From assembly GCF_024713945.1 (NCBI RefSeq), contig NC_134685.1, positions 434,001-498,000 of the forward strand: a DNA stretch of 64,000 nt, read 5' to 3'. Every line of letters begins with the position of its first letter. The stretch's first letter is position 1. Positions 47,924 through 57,751 of the stretch are shown in pieces. The notes under the pieces were generated by a model, which made no database searches, had not been told where the DNA came from, and worked only from the letters and a program-made list of their open reading frames with translations. The stretch comes from Dermatophagoides farinae. Lineage: Eukaryota > Arthropoda > Arachnida > Sarcoptiformes > Pyroglyphidae. A program made the position numbers and the translations under genes.

Positions 47924-49486
47924 ATGTTTTATTCACTTTTTATGATGTTTTGGATTTTGTTTTTGTTACTATTCAACAATCATGAATCATCATCATTGGA
48001 ATTGTTGCCAAATGATGCTCAAAGAACAATCAATTGTGGTTTACATTATCTACCAAATACAATTGGTATATCGATTATACAGCAACATTTAATACAATTT
48101 GTTGAAATTACAAATGAACAAAAAATTGATTTATTAATAGTAATGTATGATCATCTATTATCGATTGATCAAAATTTTCCATTCGTAAATCTTGTTAATG
48201 GCTATTCACTATCATTAAGTAAATTAATTGAAAATCAAACTGTTGCAGAACAATTCAATGAACAATTAATGAATTGGCGACCAGATTTATCGATGACGCA
48301 AATCAGTGAACAACAAAAACACAGACCAAGAATAAATATTGCATGGAGTAAACCAGTGATTGGTGCTCGTGGTGCTAATCCACAATTTCGTTCATCATTA
48401 TATTCAACAAAAACCTATGATTATAAACATTTTCAGAATGGTATATTTCGTAATCAAAGTGTAAATAATCCAATAACATCATTTTATATGGACAATAGTC
48501 ATACAAAATATTTATTTCTTGTATCTACTATTGAATCAACACTTAGTTTTGAATATCATGTTGATAATGATGAATTGGCCATTTATTTATGGTATTCATT
48601 TCATAAACAATTAGTTGGTTATCTAAAATTTGATTTCAGAGCCATGACGGTAATGCTTTTTCGTAAACAAATATCTTCCGGATTAACCAATGAAATGATG
48701 GAAGATTATGATTTTAATTATGGATTTGAATTATATGAAAGAAATATAGAGAATAATAATAATTATTGGAGAATATTTATTGTTTCAAATCAGAAAAAAT
48801 TAATACTATCATTCAATGCAAATGTTTTGAGACAATTTACTAAAAAATTTCCATTTATTTTCCTGAAATTGGAGGAATTTTTCTATTGTCAACATATTGA
48901 TGCCAAAATTAAACAATTAGATAAACCATTTAAAAATGAAATAATTGCACAGACCTCTTTGCCATTATCATCATCATCATCATCATCATCAGAATCTTTG
49001 GCTCCATCACCAGAATTTTCGACTCCATCTTCAGAATCCTTTGATTTATCGCCATCATCTGTATTCGCTTCATCACCAGAATCAGAATCATTTGCTCCAT
49101 CATCATCATCATCACCAACACCAACACCAACACCATCACCATCACCATCATCAGACTTGGTTTCATCAATGACATCATCGGAACCATTATTGGAATTGAA
49201 AATGAAAATGTTGGAACAATATCGTATACCATTATTTATTGGCGGTATGGTTATCATTGCAATATTGTTGTTTACAATCGTTGGGGCTACTATATGTATA
49301 CGAACACGAAGATTATTACCTGGAATGACAATGAATAATGATGATACAGATTATATGTTTATGGATATATCGAATGGTGGTGGTTATAATGATGGTGGTA
49401 CTCCAATTACATTATTTAAAAGATCACCAAAAACCATTCCAGTGTATGATAGATGGCAACAGCAACAACAATTTTTTCGTGTCTGA
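47924..49486 (+). CDS. Tandem-array type I membrane protein, copy 1 (520 aa)
   Basis: Single-exon gene. Signal peptide at residues 1-20 (MFYSLFMMFWILFLLLFNN). The ectodomain opens with the array motif C-G-x-x-Y-L-x-x-T-I-G-I-S (C38) and ends with FFYC (C322). These are the two cysteines kept across the array and probably form a disulfide. Between them lie family blocks: an L-V/I-N/D-G-Y segment, TKTYDYKHF, and IVSNQKKLILSFNANV. A Ser/Pro-rich stalk (SSSSSSSSESLAPSPEF, TPTPTPSPSPSS) leads to a transmembrane helix at about 435-457 (FIGGMVIIAILLFTIVGATI) and a 60-residue cytoplasmic tail starting RTRR. The stalk is the kind often O-glycosylated. I do not recognise the ectodomain. First of six head-to-tail copies. 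Confidence 0.88.
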   Translation: MFYSLFMMFWILFLLLFNNHESSSLELLPNDAQRTINCGLHYLPNTIGISIIQQHLIQFVEITNEQKIDLLIVMYDHLLSIDQNFPFVNLVNGYSLSLSKLIENQTVAEQFNEQLMNWRPDLSMTQISEQQKHRPRINIAWSKPVIGARGANPQFRSSLYSTKTYDYKHFQNGIFRNQSVNNPITSFYMDNSHTKYLFLVSTIESTLSFEYHVDNDELAIYLWYSFHKQLVGYLKFDFRAMTVMLFRKQISSGLTNEMMEDYDFNYGFELYERNIENNNNYWRIFIVSNQKKLILSFNANVLRQFTKKFPFIFLKLEEFFYCQHIDAKIKQLDKPFKNEIIAQTSLPLSSSSSSSSESLAPSPEFSTPSSESFDLSPSSVFASSPESESFAPSSSSSPTPTPTPSPSPSSDLVSSMTSSEPLLELKMKMLEQYRIPLFIGGMVIIAILLFTIVGATICIRTRRLLPGMTMNNDDTDYMFMDISNGGGYNDGGTPITLFKRSPKTIPVYDRWQQQQQFFRV

Positions 49487-49574
49487 AAAAAAAAGTAAAT
49501 GATTCAATTAAATTATTATAATTTTTTTTTTCAAAAAATTAAATTTTTGTTGATCAAAAATGTATGATTAAAAA

Positions 49575-50936
49575 ATGTTATATATTTATTCAAGCCTGAA
49601 AAATAGTGGGGGTTTTTCGCCAATAATGCATTGGCAGTTATTATTGATCATGATGATGGTGGTGGCCAAATTAATATTGGCAAACAACAATACTGTTGAT
49701 CAAGAAGAATTTGAACAACCAATATTAACACTTACAAATGCTATCAATAAAATTGATTGTGGTCAACATTATCTAAATGAAACTGTTGGTATATCAACTA
49801 TTGGTTTCGATGTTTATCAAATTATTTATAATCATTCTGCAAACAATCTTTGGATTATTGTCTATCCAAATCGATCAGCCGATCTATCAGCAAATTATAA
49901 CCATCATCATCAAACATTATGGTCACTAAATCTTATCGATGGTTATCTATTTATTTTTAAAGAATTCACAACAAATAGATTGGAACGAATGTTAATGGAA
50001 CAATTCAAATGGAAAGAAAAAAAAGAAATCGAACAAAAACCAGAAATTCGAATCATAATGGGTTATACAAAAATGACTGGCTATATATTTGATTCATATA
50101 TAACATATGATCGTATTGAATATCGATTCGGTTATTATGAAACAATCGGTGGTTATAATGATGTTATCATAATGAAAATGAATCATACGACAATTATAAC
50201 ATTGATTTCATCAAATTGTGGCCAATTATTTCAATTATATTATGACCAAACGACATCACAGGTGTCATTATATCGTAGACAAAAAAGACAGAAATTACAA
50301 TTACAAATATATCTGCATACATTTTATTCACGTACAAAACAAGGATATTATTTCAGCCTGAATAAAGATGCATTGAGTGTTGATAATAGAAATTCATGGT
50401 ATGAAAATCAAGATAAATTATTCAACAATCAATGGCAATATGGATTCACTATGGACAGTGTAGTGATTGAAAAAAATGAAAGTGAAAAAATTTTATTTCT
50501 TGTATCCAGTGATAAAATATTGGCTGTAAATGAATTATTATTATTTGATTTAAAAGGTGAAAAAATGTACAACATTCATTTGATGAAATTCAATGATTAT
50601 TTTCATTGTATATGGTCGAAAATTATGGATATAAATCATGTAATGAATCGAACAAATCGAATGGGTGAATATCTCAAGATTATCATCTTTATATTAACAT
50701 TAATCATTTTATTGGCTGTTATGATAAGCATATTGATTGCTTTATATAATTATCGACGATCATTAGATCAGACAACAACAACAACAACTATCGATTATTA
50801 TCCAAATAAATATCGATTATCGGAAACAATTTCTTTGAAAACAATCGATACTATCGATACATTTGTTGATAGAAGTAAAATGAAAAATAATCATCATCAT
50901 CAGAAAATTAATCGAATTAGTAGGAATAAAAAATAA
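49575..50936 (+). CDS. Tandem-array type I membrane protein, copy 2 (453 aa)
   Basis: Single exon. The first ATG is at 49575; a better signal-peptide start is 49626 (MHWQLLLIMMMVVAKLILAN). Array motif DCGQHYLNETVGIS, with a sequon N-E-T in the conserved position; second conserved cysteine in YFHC. Other family blocks: NLIDGYLFIF, YRFGYYET, FLVSSDKILAV. Unlike copy 1 it has almost no stalk: the transmembrane helix (IIIFILTLIILLAVMISILIA) follows about 20 residues after the last cysteine, then a basic tail with a Thr run. The final codons overlap AATAAA motifs, so the polyadenylation signal may lie within the coding end. Function unknown. Confidence 0.86.
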   Translation: MLYIYSSLKNSGGFSPIMHWQLLLIMMMVVAKLILANNNTVDQEEFEQPILTLTNAINKIDCGQHYLNETVGISTIGFDVYQIIYNHSANNLWIIVYPNRSADLSANYNHHHQTLWSLNLIDGYLFIFKEFTTNRLERMLMEQFKWKEKKEIEQKPEIRIIMGYTKMTGYIFDSYITYDRIEYRFGYYETIGGYNDVIIMKMNHTTIITLISSNCGQLFQLYYDQTTSQVSLYRRQKRQKLQLQIYLHTFYSRTKQGYYFSLNKDALSVDNRNSWYENQDKLFNNQWQYGFTMDSVVIEKNESEKILFLVSSDKILAVNELLLFDLKGEKMYNIHLMKFNDYFHCIWSKIMDINHVMNRTNRMGEYLKIIIFILTLIILLAVMISILIALYNYRRSLDQTTTTTTIDYYPNKYRLSETISLKTIDTIDTFVDRSKMKNNHHHQKINRISRNKK

Positions 50937-50994
50937 AAAAAAATTTCATAAACCATGAATCGATAATTTGATTGAATTTTGAATTAAAAAAACA

Positions 50995-52554
50995 ATGAGA
51001 AAAAATGCTGCAAAAAAGAAAATTTCAATTAACCACAAAAATTTGATTCCAGAAATTAAAACGATGTATACAACATCGTTGTTGGCGCTACTTATTTCGG
51101 TGAGATTAAACCTTGGAAATGCCCAGGATGAACAACAACAACAACAACAACCAAAAATGATTAAATGTGGCTGTGATTATCTAAATAACACGATCGGTAT
51201 ATCAATAACCGAAAATAATCAAATCTATCAAATGCTGTACACTAATCAAACATTACAAGTGATAAAATATGAACAACAAATTAATGGAAAAAGAATATCC
51301 ACAGTCAATAATAAACCGAATCGTTATCGAATGAATCTAATCGATGGTCATTATTATTATCATCTGAATCAATTAATACAATCACCGGATGTTTATAAGA
51401 AATTATTAGATTTATTTAAATTGGGCATTGATGATAAATCAACACAACAACAAATATCACGATTAGGTGCTACAATTATGATTGATGATGATCATAAATT
51501 TTTACAATTTTATTGCTATAAAACATTTGATCATATCAGGTATTTTGTTGGTAATTATGGAAATTTTTCTGATATTTATAAATTTATGATATATCACAAT
51601 GATTCGAATATTATAGTCATCAGTAATGATGATCATTTATTATTTATATCATATCGAATGAATGAAGATTCCATACGTGTAAATAAATATGGTAATGATA
51701 GTCTAAAATTGTTGGTTCGTTTACATTATATGGATCATAATGGATTAGATTATCTGTATTCAGCTCAAACTCGTTCACACTATTGGTCTAATGAACAAAC
51801 AGATCGTATGAAACAGAATATTCACCGTTCATTTCAACCAGTTGAATATGGTTTCATCATCAACAAAGGTGATGGACCACCACCAAACAATGCTGCCATT
51901 TTGAATGATGAAAAAATTGTATTTCTATTATCAAATTCTCGCCAAACAATTCTGTCATTCAATTTCAATGCATTCTATACGGATAAAATGACATTTCCAA
52001 TTACAATACAATCATATCAAGATTTTTTCTATTGTGAATCACAACCACCACCACCACCACCACCACCAACAAAAGGAAATGATGACGATGATAATTGTGA
52101 GGACGATGAGAATCCATACAAAAATGACGTAACAACAATCAGCAGAACTGTTGTTGAACAAACAACGAAAATAGTTTATCAAGAATATCATTTACTTCTT
52201 TATACTGTGATTATCATATCGACAATTCTAATGATAATGGGTCCATTATTGGCAATCATTTTAATGATTTGTTATCATAATGGTTATTGTAATTGTTTTT
52301 TTTGTTGTTGTCATAATCAACAACAACAACTACAACGACGTAGACGACGTAGACTACCAATATTACAATCACGATGGTTGAAAAATTTAAATTCATCATC
52401 ATCATCGTCGTCGTCGTCAGAGACATCAGAATCGATTGAAAATCGAAAGAAAATCAAAACTAGAACAAAATTAACACCACCAACACCACCACCATCACCA
52501 ACAACAACAATAACAAAATATCGAACACTAAAATATTATCAACAACGGCAATAA
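50995..52554 (+). CDS. Tandem-array type I membrane protein, copy 3 (about 496-519 aa)
   Basis: Single exon. ATG at 50995 gives a Lys-rich N-terminus; ATG at 51064 (MYTTSLLALLISVRLNLGNA) starts a normal signal peptide and is preferred. Poly-Q then KCGCDYLNNTIGIS and, at the end of the ectodomain, FFYCES: both conserved cysteines are present. Family blocks: NLIDGHYYYH, YKTFDHIRYFVGNYG, FLLSNSRQTILSFNFNAF. A Pro run and an acidic stalk precede the transmembrane helix (LLLYTVIIISTILMIMGPLL). A cytoplasmic Cys cluster (CNCFFCCC) lies close to the membrane, a possible palmitoylation site, then an Arg run, poly-Ser and Pro/Thr tail. Closest to copy 4 in the membrane region (GPLLAIILMICYHN). Confidence 0.87.
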   Translation: MRKNAAKKKISINHKNLIPEIKTMYTTSLLALLISVRLNLGNAQDEQQQQQQPKMIKCGCDYLNNTIGISITENNQIYQMLYTNQTLQVIKYEQQINGKRISTVNNKPNRYRMNLIDGHYYYHLNQLIQSPDVYKKLLDLFKLGIDDKSTQQQISRLGATIMIDDDHKFLQFYCYKTFDHIRYFVGNYGNFSDIYKFMIYHNDSNIIVISNDDHLLFISYRMNEDSIRVNKYGNDSLKLLVRLHYMDHNGLDYLYSAQTRSHYWSNEQTDRMKQNIHRSFQPVEYGFIINKGDGPPPNNAAILNDEKIVFLLSNSRQTILSFNFNAFYTDKMTFPITIQSYQDFFYCESQPPPPPPPPTKGNDDDDNCEDDENPYKNDVTTISRTVVEQTTKIVYQEYHLLLYTVIIISTILMIMGPLLAIILMICYHNGYCNCFFCCCHNQQQQLQRRRRRRLPILQSRWLKNLNSSSSSSSSSETSESIENRKKIKTRTKLTPPTPPPSPTTTITKYRTLKYYQQRQ

Positions 52555-52692
52555 TTGAGAAATGAAATTAAAATTTTACAATTTGATCAAAAAAAAAAAA
52601 TCGTTTAAAAATGATGATATTTTTATGCAAATTTTCTTTGTGTGAATTTTTTTTCTTGTTGAAAATCTGATTTTTTTTTTCATTTCGCCAAA

Positions 52693-54300
52693 ATGTTACG
52701 CAATCGACTAATAATTCAGATCATCATAATAATTGGATTATGTTTTTGTGATGAACAACAACAACAACAACAACGACAACCAATAAAATGTGGTATCAAT
52801 TATCTACAGAAAACAATTGGTTTATCAATAACTGGTGGTTATTTATATCAATTTTTATATATAAATCAAACAATAAAGATTATCATCTATGATCCATATA
52901 AATCAATTTTAATTGACAAGAAAAATAATAATAATTATCAATTGAATCTAATTGATGGACAATTAATGACAAATGGAATCGATGACATTATTAATGATCA
53001 TACAAATGTGGTAAAGAAATTGATAGGAATATTTCAAACGGATGAACGTATTGAAAAAAAGATGATTAAAATTATTAATGATGATGATCATGATGATCAT
53101 CTTAATCAAACAATAATGAGTATATCAATGTCCATTAATGATAATGGAAATATACGTATATATTGTCTTAAAACCTATAATGGTTATCGTTATCTGATTG
53201 GTGATTATGGCCAAGAAATTGATTCGGATAATGTTAAAATATTTTTTGGTGAATACATACATCGGCCAAATGTTATGGGCACTGTTTCGGTCGGTAATAA
53301 TGGTATTATTATATATTTTTATAATCAAAAATCATTCAGTTTGAATATTGCAAAATTAACAACAAAACATTATGGTGTTTCTGGTATATATGATTGGACT
53401 AAAATACTTTACATTGATCCAGAAAATCCTCAAAAATTTATTGTTTTTAATGGTTTTGCTTCGAGATCAAAACAACAGCATAATTATGAATTTAATCATC
53501 ATTTATTAAATAATAGTGTATTTACATTTGGTTTTGTTGACCGGATCAGTGGTCATAGTGGTGGTGGTGGTGGTGGTGACCATGATGTTGAAAGAATATT
53601 TTTATTTTCAAATCAAAATGAAAAAATTCTTTCATTTTCCACTCATATTCTGGTGAATAAAAATGGTAAAAATCCAAAAGTTTCATATAGAATACAATCA
53701 TATCAAGATTTTTTTAAATGTCAACATCATGATGATAATGATAATAATAATGGAAATGAAATTGTCGATATCGATGATTATTATGATGTTGATGGTGGTG
53801 TGACATTCACAGATGTCGTAACGACGACGACGACGACCACCACTACAAACACAACCATTGAATTGAATACTGGAAAAACAAAATTGAATACAGCAACTAC
53901 AACAGGTGGTTATTATGGCGGTTTCATTGGTCGTAGATTATTATTAAAAATTTTAATTATCATAGCCATTATATTAATACTTGGACCATTAATGATAATT
54001 ATATTGATTGCTTGTTATCGTAATTGGAAATTTTGTTATTTACATTCAAAATTATCACAACGAATACGACGATTATCACAGCGAAAATCATGGCGAATGT
54101 ATCCAATTTATCAATATCAACAGAATTTATCATCATCATCATCATCATCAACATCGAAAACAAAAACACCACCACAATCATTTTTACATTCATTATCATT
54201 GAAATTACGTTCAGATTTAAAGTTAAAAAAACAACCAAATCCAGCGCCGCCACCGCCGCCATCGTCACAATCAATAACTGAATTATCTATACTACTATAG
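52693..54300 (+). CDS. Tandem-array type I membrane protein, copy 4 (535 aa)
   Basis: Single exon from ATG 52693: signal peptide MLRNRLIIQIIIIIGLCFC, poly-Q, then KCGINYLQKTIGLS and later FFKCQH, keeping the two conserved cysteines. Blocks shared with copy 3: NLIDGQL, LKTYNGYRYLIGDYG, FLFSNQNEKILSFSTHI. Inserts include a Gly run (SGGGGGGD) and an acidic, Asn/Asp-rich segment before a Thr-rich stalk. Transmembrane helix ILIIIAIILILGPLMIIILI with C-Y-R-N after it, as in copy 3; tail with poly-Ser and Pro-rich end. AATAAA about 30 nt after the stop. Function unknown. Confidence 0.87.
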   Translation: MLRNRLIIQIIIIIGLCFCDEQQQQQQRQPIKCGINYLQKTIGLSITGGYLYQFLYINQTIKIIIYDPYKSILIDKKNNNNYQLNLIDGQLMTNGIDDIINDHTNVVKKLIGIFQTDERIEKKMIKIINDDDHDDHLNQTIMSISMSINDNGNIRIYCLKTYNGYRYLIGDYGQEIDSDNVKIFFGEYIHRPNVMGTVSVGNNGIIIYFYNQKSFSLNIAKLTTKHYGVSGIYDWTKILYIDPENPQKFIVFNGFASRSKQQHNYEFNHHLLNNSVFTFGFVDRISGHSGGGGGGDHDVERIFLFSNQNEKILSFSTHILVNKNGKNPKVSYRIQSYQDFFKCQHHDDNDNNNGNEIVDIDDYYDVDGGVTFTDVVTTTTTTTTTNTTIELNTGKTKLNTATTTGGYYGGFIGRRLLLKILIIIAIILILGPLMIIILIACYRNWKFCYLHSKLSQRIRRLSQRKSWRMYPIYQYQQNLSSSSSSSTSKTKTPPQSFLHSLSLKLRSDLKLKKQPNPAPPPPPSSQSITELSILL

Positions 54301-54420
54301 TGAATTAAATTACGAAAAAACAAGAAAATAAAACAATTTTATTTCTTATTTTCAGAAAATAAAAACCAAACAAATCGTAAAAAATTATGAAAAAAAAATC
54401 TTTTTCTTTGTTCCAGAATT

Positions 54421-56023
54421 ATGACAATGTGGTTTTATAAAGCGCTGATAATCGTGGCCACAATGATTATGGTGGAAAGTTTTCAATTTATTGATCGACC
54501 ACGTTTGTCCATTAGCTGTGGTATATCTTATCTTGACAAAACAATCGGTATGGCCATAAATGGTGATCAAATTTATCAGGTGATCAATGAAAATTTAGAA
54601 ACTGAAAAAATCCGTATTATTGTTTATAATAAACGGCAACAACAACAAAAACAACAACAACAACAAGTGGTTAATAAAAAAAATTATCGATTAAATCTAT
54701 CCAATGGGTTAAAATATGATTTACAACATTTTTTTATTGATCCATATATAAAACTATCATTGGATAAAAAAATTTTCAACTGGAATCATCATAATGAATC
54801 AACAACAACATCGAATGAACAACAAGAACAGCAGCCATTATTTGGTGCTACAATGATAAATTTATTATCATCATCATCATCATCGATGAATGATTCAAAT
54901 GAACAAAACCAGTTTATTAGATTATATTGTTTTAAATCATTCGATGGTTATCATTATAGATATTGTGATTATCAAGATCGACAACAAGAATCTACAAGTA
55001 GAAGATTATCAACATTGGATCAATTGAAATTTTTGAATATTAATTATGAAAATAAAACACATATTACAATTGTTGCTAGTGATGATGGAAATTTATTTCA
55101 AATTCAATACATTATCGATGACGATGGTGATGATGATTATTCAATGTCAAAAGTAGTCGTTTATCGATTGAAACAAGTTCAACGAAGATTCGGCTAATAA
55201 CAATACGACCGATAGATTAGAATTTATTGCCAATCTTTATGCAGATATTGATGATGATAATAAAAATCCTGGTGATGATCTAGTTATTGACGAAAAAGAC
55301 AACAATAATAATAAACATTATCGATTAATATCGATTATTAAACCAATACCAATGACAATGGAACAAATAAAACGTATGAATGAAATGATAAAACGTTTAT
55401 TCAATGAAATGTTTACATATGGTTTTATTGATTATCAACAACAATTTGAAAATAAAACTGATGGTGGAAAACAACAACAACAACAACAGAAACAAATATT
55501 TCTTGTTTCAAATCAAAATAAACGTATCGTTACATTTGATAGCCGTGCATTTACACAAAGATTTAGTTCATATCCATTGACAGTGATACCATTTAATGAA
55601 TTTTTCTATTGTGATACATTCAATCCATATGATGATAAACAGAACAACAATCGATCAATAATCGATGATGATGATGAATACAAACAAAAGAATCGTAAAA
55701 TTAATGAAACATTATTGAAGAATAAAAAATATCGAATCATTCTATATGTATCCATTCTAATATCATTGATATTAATGTTTATAAAATTAATTATACTATG
55801 TATGGGTTATGGATGTTGTTGGTGTTGTCGTTGGTCATGGTCATTATTAACAAATTATATACCATTACCATCGAAATGGAATAATCGAATAAATGGACAA
55901 TATCGAATATCAAAATCATTATCCACCGCCACCACCACCACCACCACATCATCGGAGTCATTAGAGACACCTTCGAAATTGAATAGTGGGAAATTTATTA
56001 AAATTAAATTATTGAAAAAATGA
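54421..56023 (+). pseudogene. Tandem-array type I membrane protein, copy 5, one frameshift
   Basis: Single exon read in two frames. 54421-55197: signal peptide (MTMWFYKALIIVATMIMVES), SCGISYLDKTIGMA, LNLSNGL, CFKSFDGYHYRYCDYQ. The reading continues from about 55172 in another frame: EDSANNNTTDRLEFIA, TYGFIDYQ, FLVSNQNKRIVTFDSRAF, FFYCDT, transmembrane helix (IILYVSILISLILMFIKLII), Cys/Trp-rich juxtamembrane (GCCWCCRW) and a Thr/Ser tail to 56023. The break lies between 55172 and 55197; one extra base, for example in the AAA at 55171-55173, accounts for it. All conserved blocks on both sides survive, so this is either a very young pseudogene or a sequencing error. AATAAA overlaps the stop region. 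Confidence 0.75.
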
Positions 56024-56206
56024 AATAAAATTATAAAATTAGAATTTCAGGAAAAAAAACCAACAATTTAAAATGTTTCTACTACTACTATACATTCGAA
56101 ACTGATTTTGTAATCGTTTTCTCGTTTTGGGCTGTTGTTTTGTTTTGTTTTTTTTGTTGTTTTTATTCTGCGGGAATAATCAAAAAAAAAAAAAAAAAAA
56201 AAAAAA

Positions 56207-57751
56207 ATGTCCCAACGATTCATTGTAATCATCGTTCTAACAACGATAATTGATGCGGCTATGGCAGCAAAAGAATTAGGATGGTCACCATTATCGAATG
56301 ATGCAGATGATTTTATTCCAAGTGGTCAAAAATATTTAAACAATACAATCGGTATATCAATGACCAGTAATGGTAATGATGGTGATGGTGGTTTTATCAA
56401 TCAAATTATTCATAATAAAACTGAAAATCAAATCTATTTGATTCGTTATGAAGATAATGTTTATCATCATCATGAAATTAATCATACAATTAGCCTAAAT
56501 AATGGCTATCTATTTCGTTTACAGCGTATGGATAATAAATTGGTTAGTTTGATTAATGATGATTTGTTTAAATTATCGAAAAATGAAAAAACAATGATGA
56601 ACAACAACAAAACAAATAAATCATCAATAGCAAAGATTTATGCATCAATAATTGAAACCAGTGATTTTGGCCGTATATTTTATGCATTTAAAACATATGA
56701 TTCACAATATTATTATTCAATTTTTTATAGTGAAAAACAACAAAAACGATGGCCACATTTATTTCAAACAATGATGACAACATATCCACATCCACATCAT
56801 TTTATTTTGATTAGCGGTGTGAATCACATTTATGTTATTGTTTATGAATCATTGAAACAAAATTTACGTTTTTATTATATTGATTTATCATCATCAGTGA
56901 AACAGGAAAAACCAAAATTACAAATTATTGGTCATTTAAATATTGAATTTACAACCAAAAGTCTTTATATAACAACAAGACAATCAAATTATGATGAAAA
57001 TTATCGAGCTGAAAGAATGATATTTTTATCATATGATTATGGTTTCATTATCATGCAAAAGCATGGATTAAAAGATTTAGTATTGATATCTTCTAGTAAT
57101 CAAACTGTACTGTTAGTCGATAGTTATATTATACATACAAAGAGAAAAAAATTTCAATTTAAAATTTTAAAATTCAATGAATATTTTAAGCTTTATGAAT
57201 CACCAAATTCATGGCAGATTGCAAAAATAAAACCTAAATTACCGACGACGATTACTAAGGATGATGTAAAGATCAAAAAGAATCCAATTGGTAAGAATAT
57301 GAAGATGATGACAACCACCACCACCACCACATTGATGATCAACAAATCACCATCATCATCATTATCAGAATCAAAATGGTCAAATTCATTGAAAACTAAA
57401 TTGAATCAAGAAAAAACATTATTAATTGTATTATTATCCATCATTTTGACATTATTATTTATGATTTGTATTGCTACAACATTATACAAAAATCGTCTAA
57501 AAAGTTTACCATCATCATTACAAATACATCCATTTGTTAAAGATTCATCATCATCACCACCACCACTATCAACAACAACGACAATAGCATTATTTTCATC
57601 ACCAACACCACAACCACGGCCACAATTTCGATTATTATCAAAGAACAACAACCAAGAATCAATAAGAAAAATAATCTATCGATATAGGCATAAAAATTAT
57701 CCAAGAAAACAACAAGTAAATAAAAATGCAATTGTTGATCCATCACTATAA
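56207..57751 (+). CDS. Tandem-array type I membrane protein, copy 6, cysteine-less variant (514 aa)
   Basis: Single exon. ATG 56207 is preceded directly by a 26-A run. Signal peptide MSQRFIVIIVLTTIIDAAMA. The conserved motif reads IPSGQKYLNNTIGIS, with Ser39 where the other five copies have the first cysteine. The end of the ectodomain reads EYFKLYES, lacking the second cysteine. The rest of the fold signature is kept: LNNGYLFRL, AFKTYDSQYYYSIFY, LVLISSSNQTVLLVDSYI. A Lys/Thr-rich stalk leads to the transmembrane helix (LLIVLLSIILTLLFMICIAT) and a Ser/Pro tail with several basic residues. The ORF is long and intact, so loss of both cysteines looks selected or tolerated rather than part of decay. 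Most divergent member. Confidence 0.85.
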   Translation: MSQRFIVIIVLTTIIDAAMAAKELGWSPLSNDADDFIPSGQKYLNNTIGISMTSNGNDGDGGFINQIIHNKTENQIYLIRYEDNVYHHHEINHTISLNNGYLFRLQRMDNKLVSLINDDLFKLSKNEKTMMNNNKTNKSSIAKIYASIIETSDFGRIFYAFKTYDSQYYYSIFYSEKQQKRWPHLFQTMMTTYPHPHHFILISGVNHIYVIVYESLKQNLRFYYIDLSSSVKQEKPKLQIIGHLNIEFTTKSLYITTRQSNYDENYRAERMIFLSYDYGFIIMQKHGLKDLVLISSSNQTVLLVDSYIIHTKRKKFQFKILKFNEYFKLYESPNSWQIAKIKPKLPTTITKDDVKIKKNPIGKNMKMMTTTTTTTLMINKSPSSSLSESKWSNSLKTKLNQEKTLLIVLLSIILTLLFMICIATTLYKNRLKSLPSSLQIHPFVKDSSSSPPPLSTTTTIALFSSPTPQPRPQFRLLSKNNNQESIRKIIYRYRHKNYPRKQQVNKNAIVDPSL

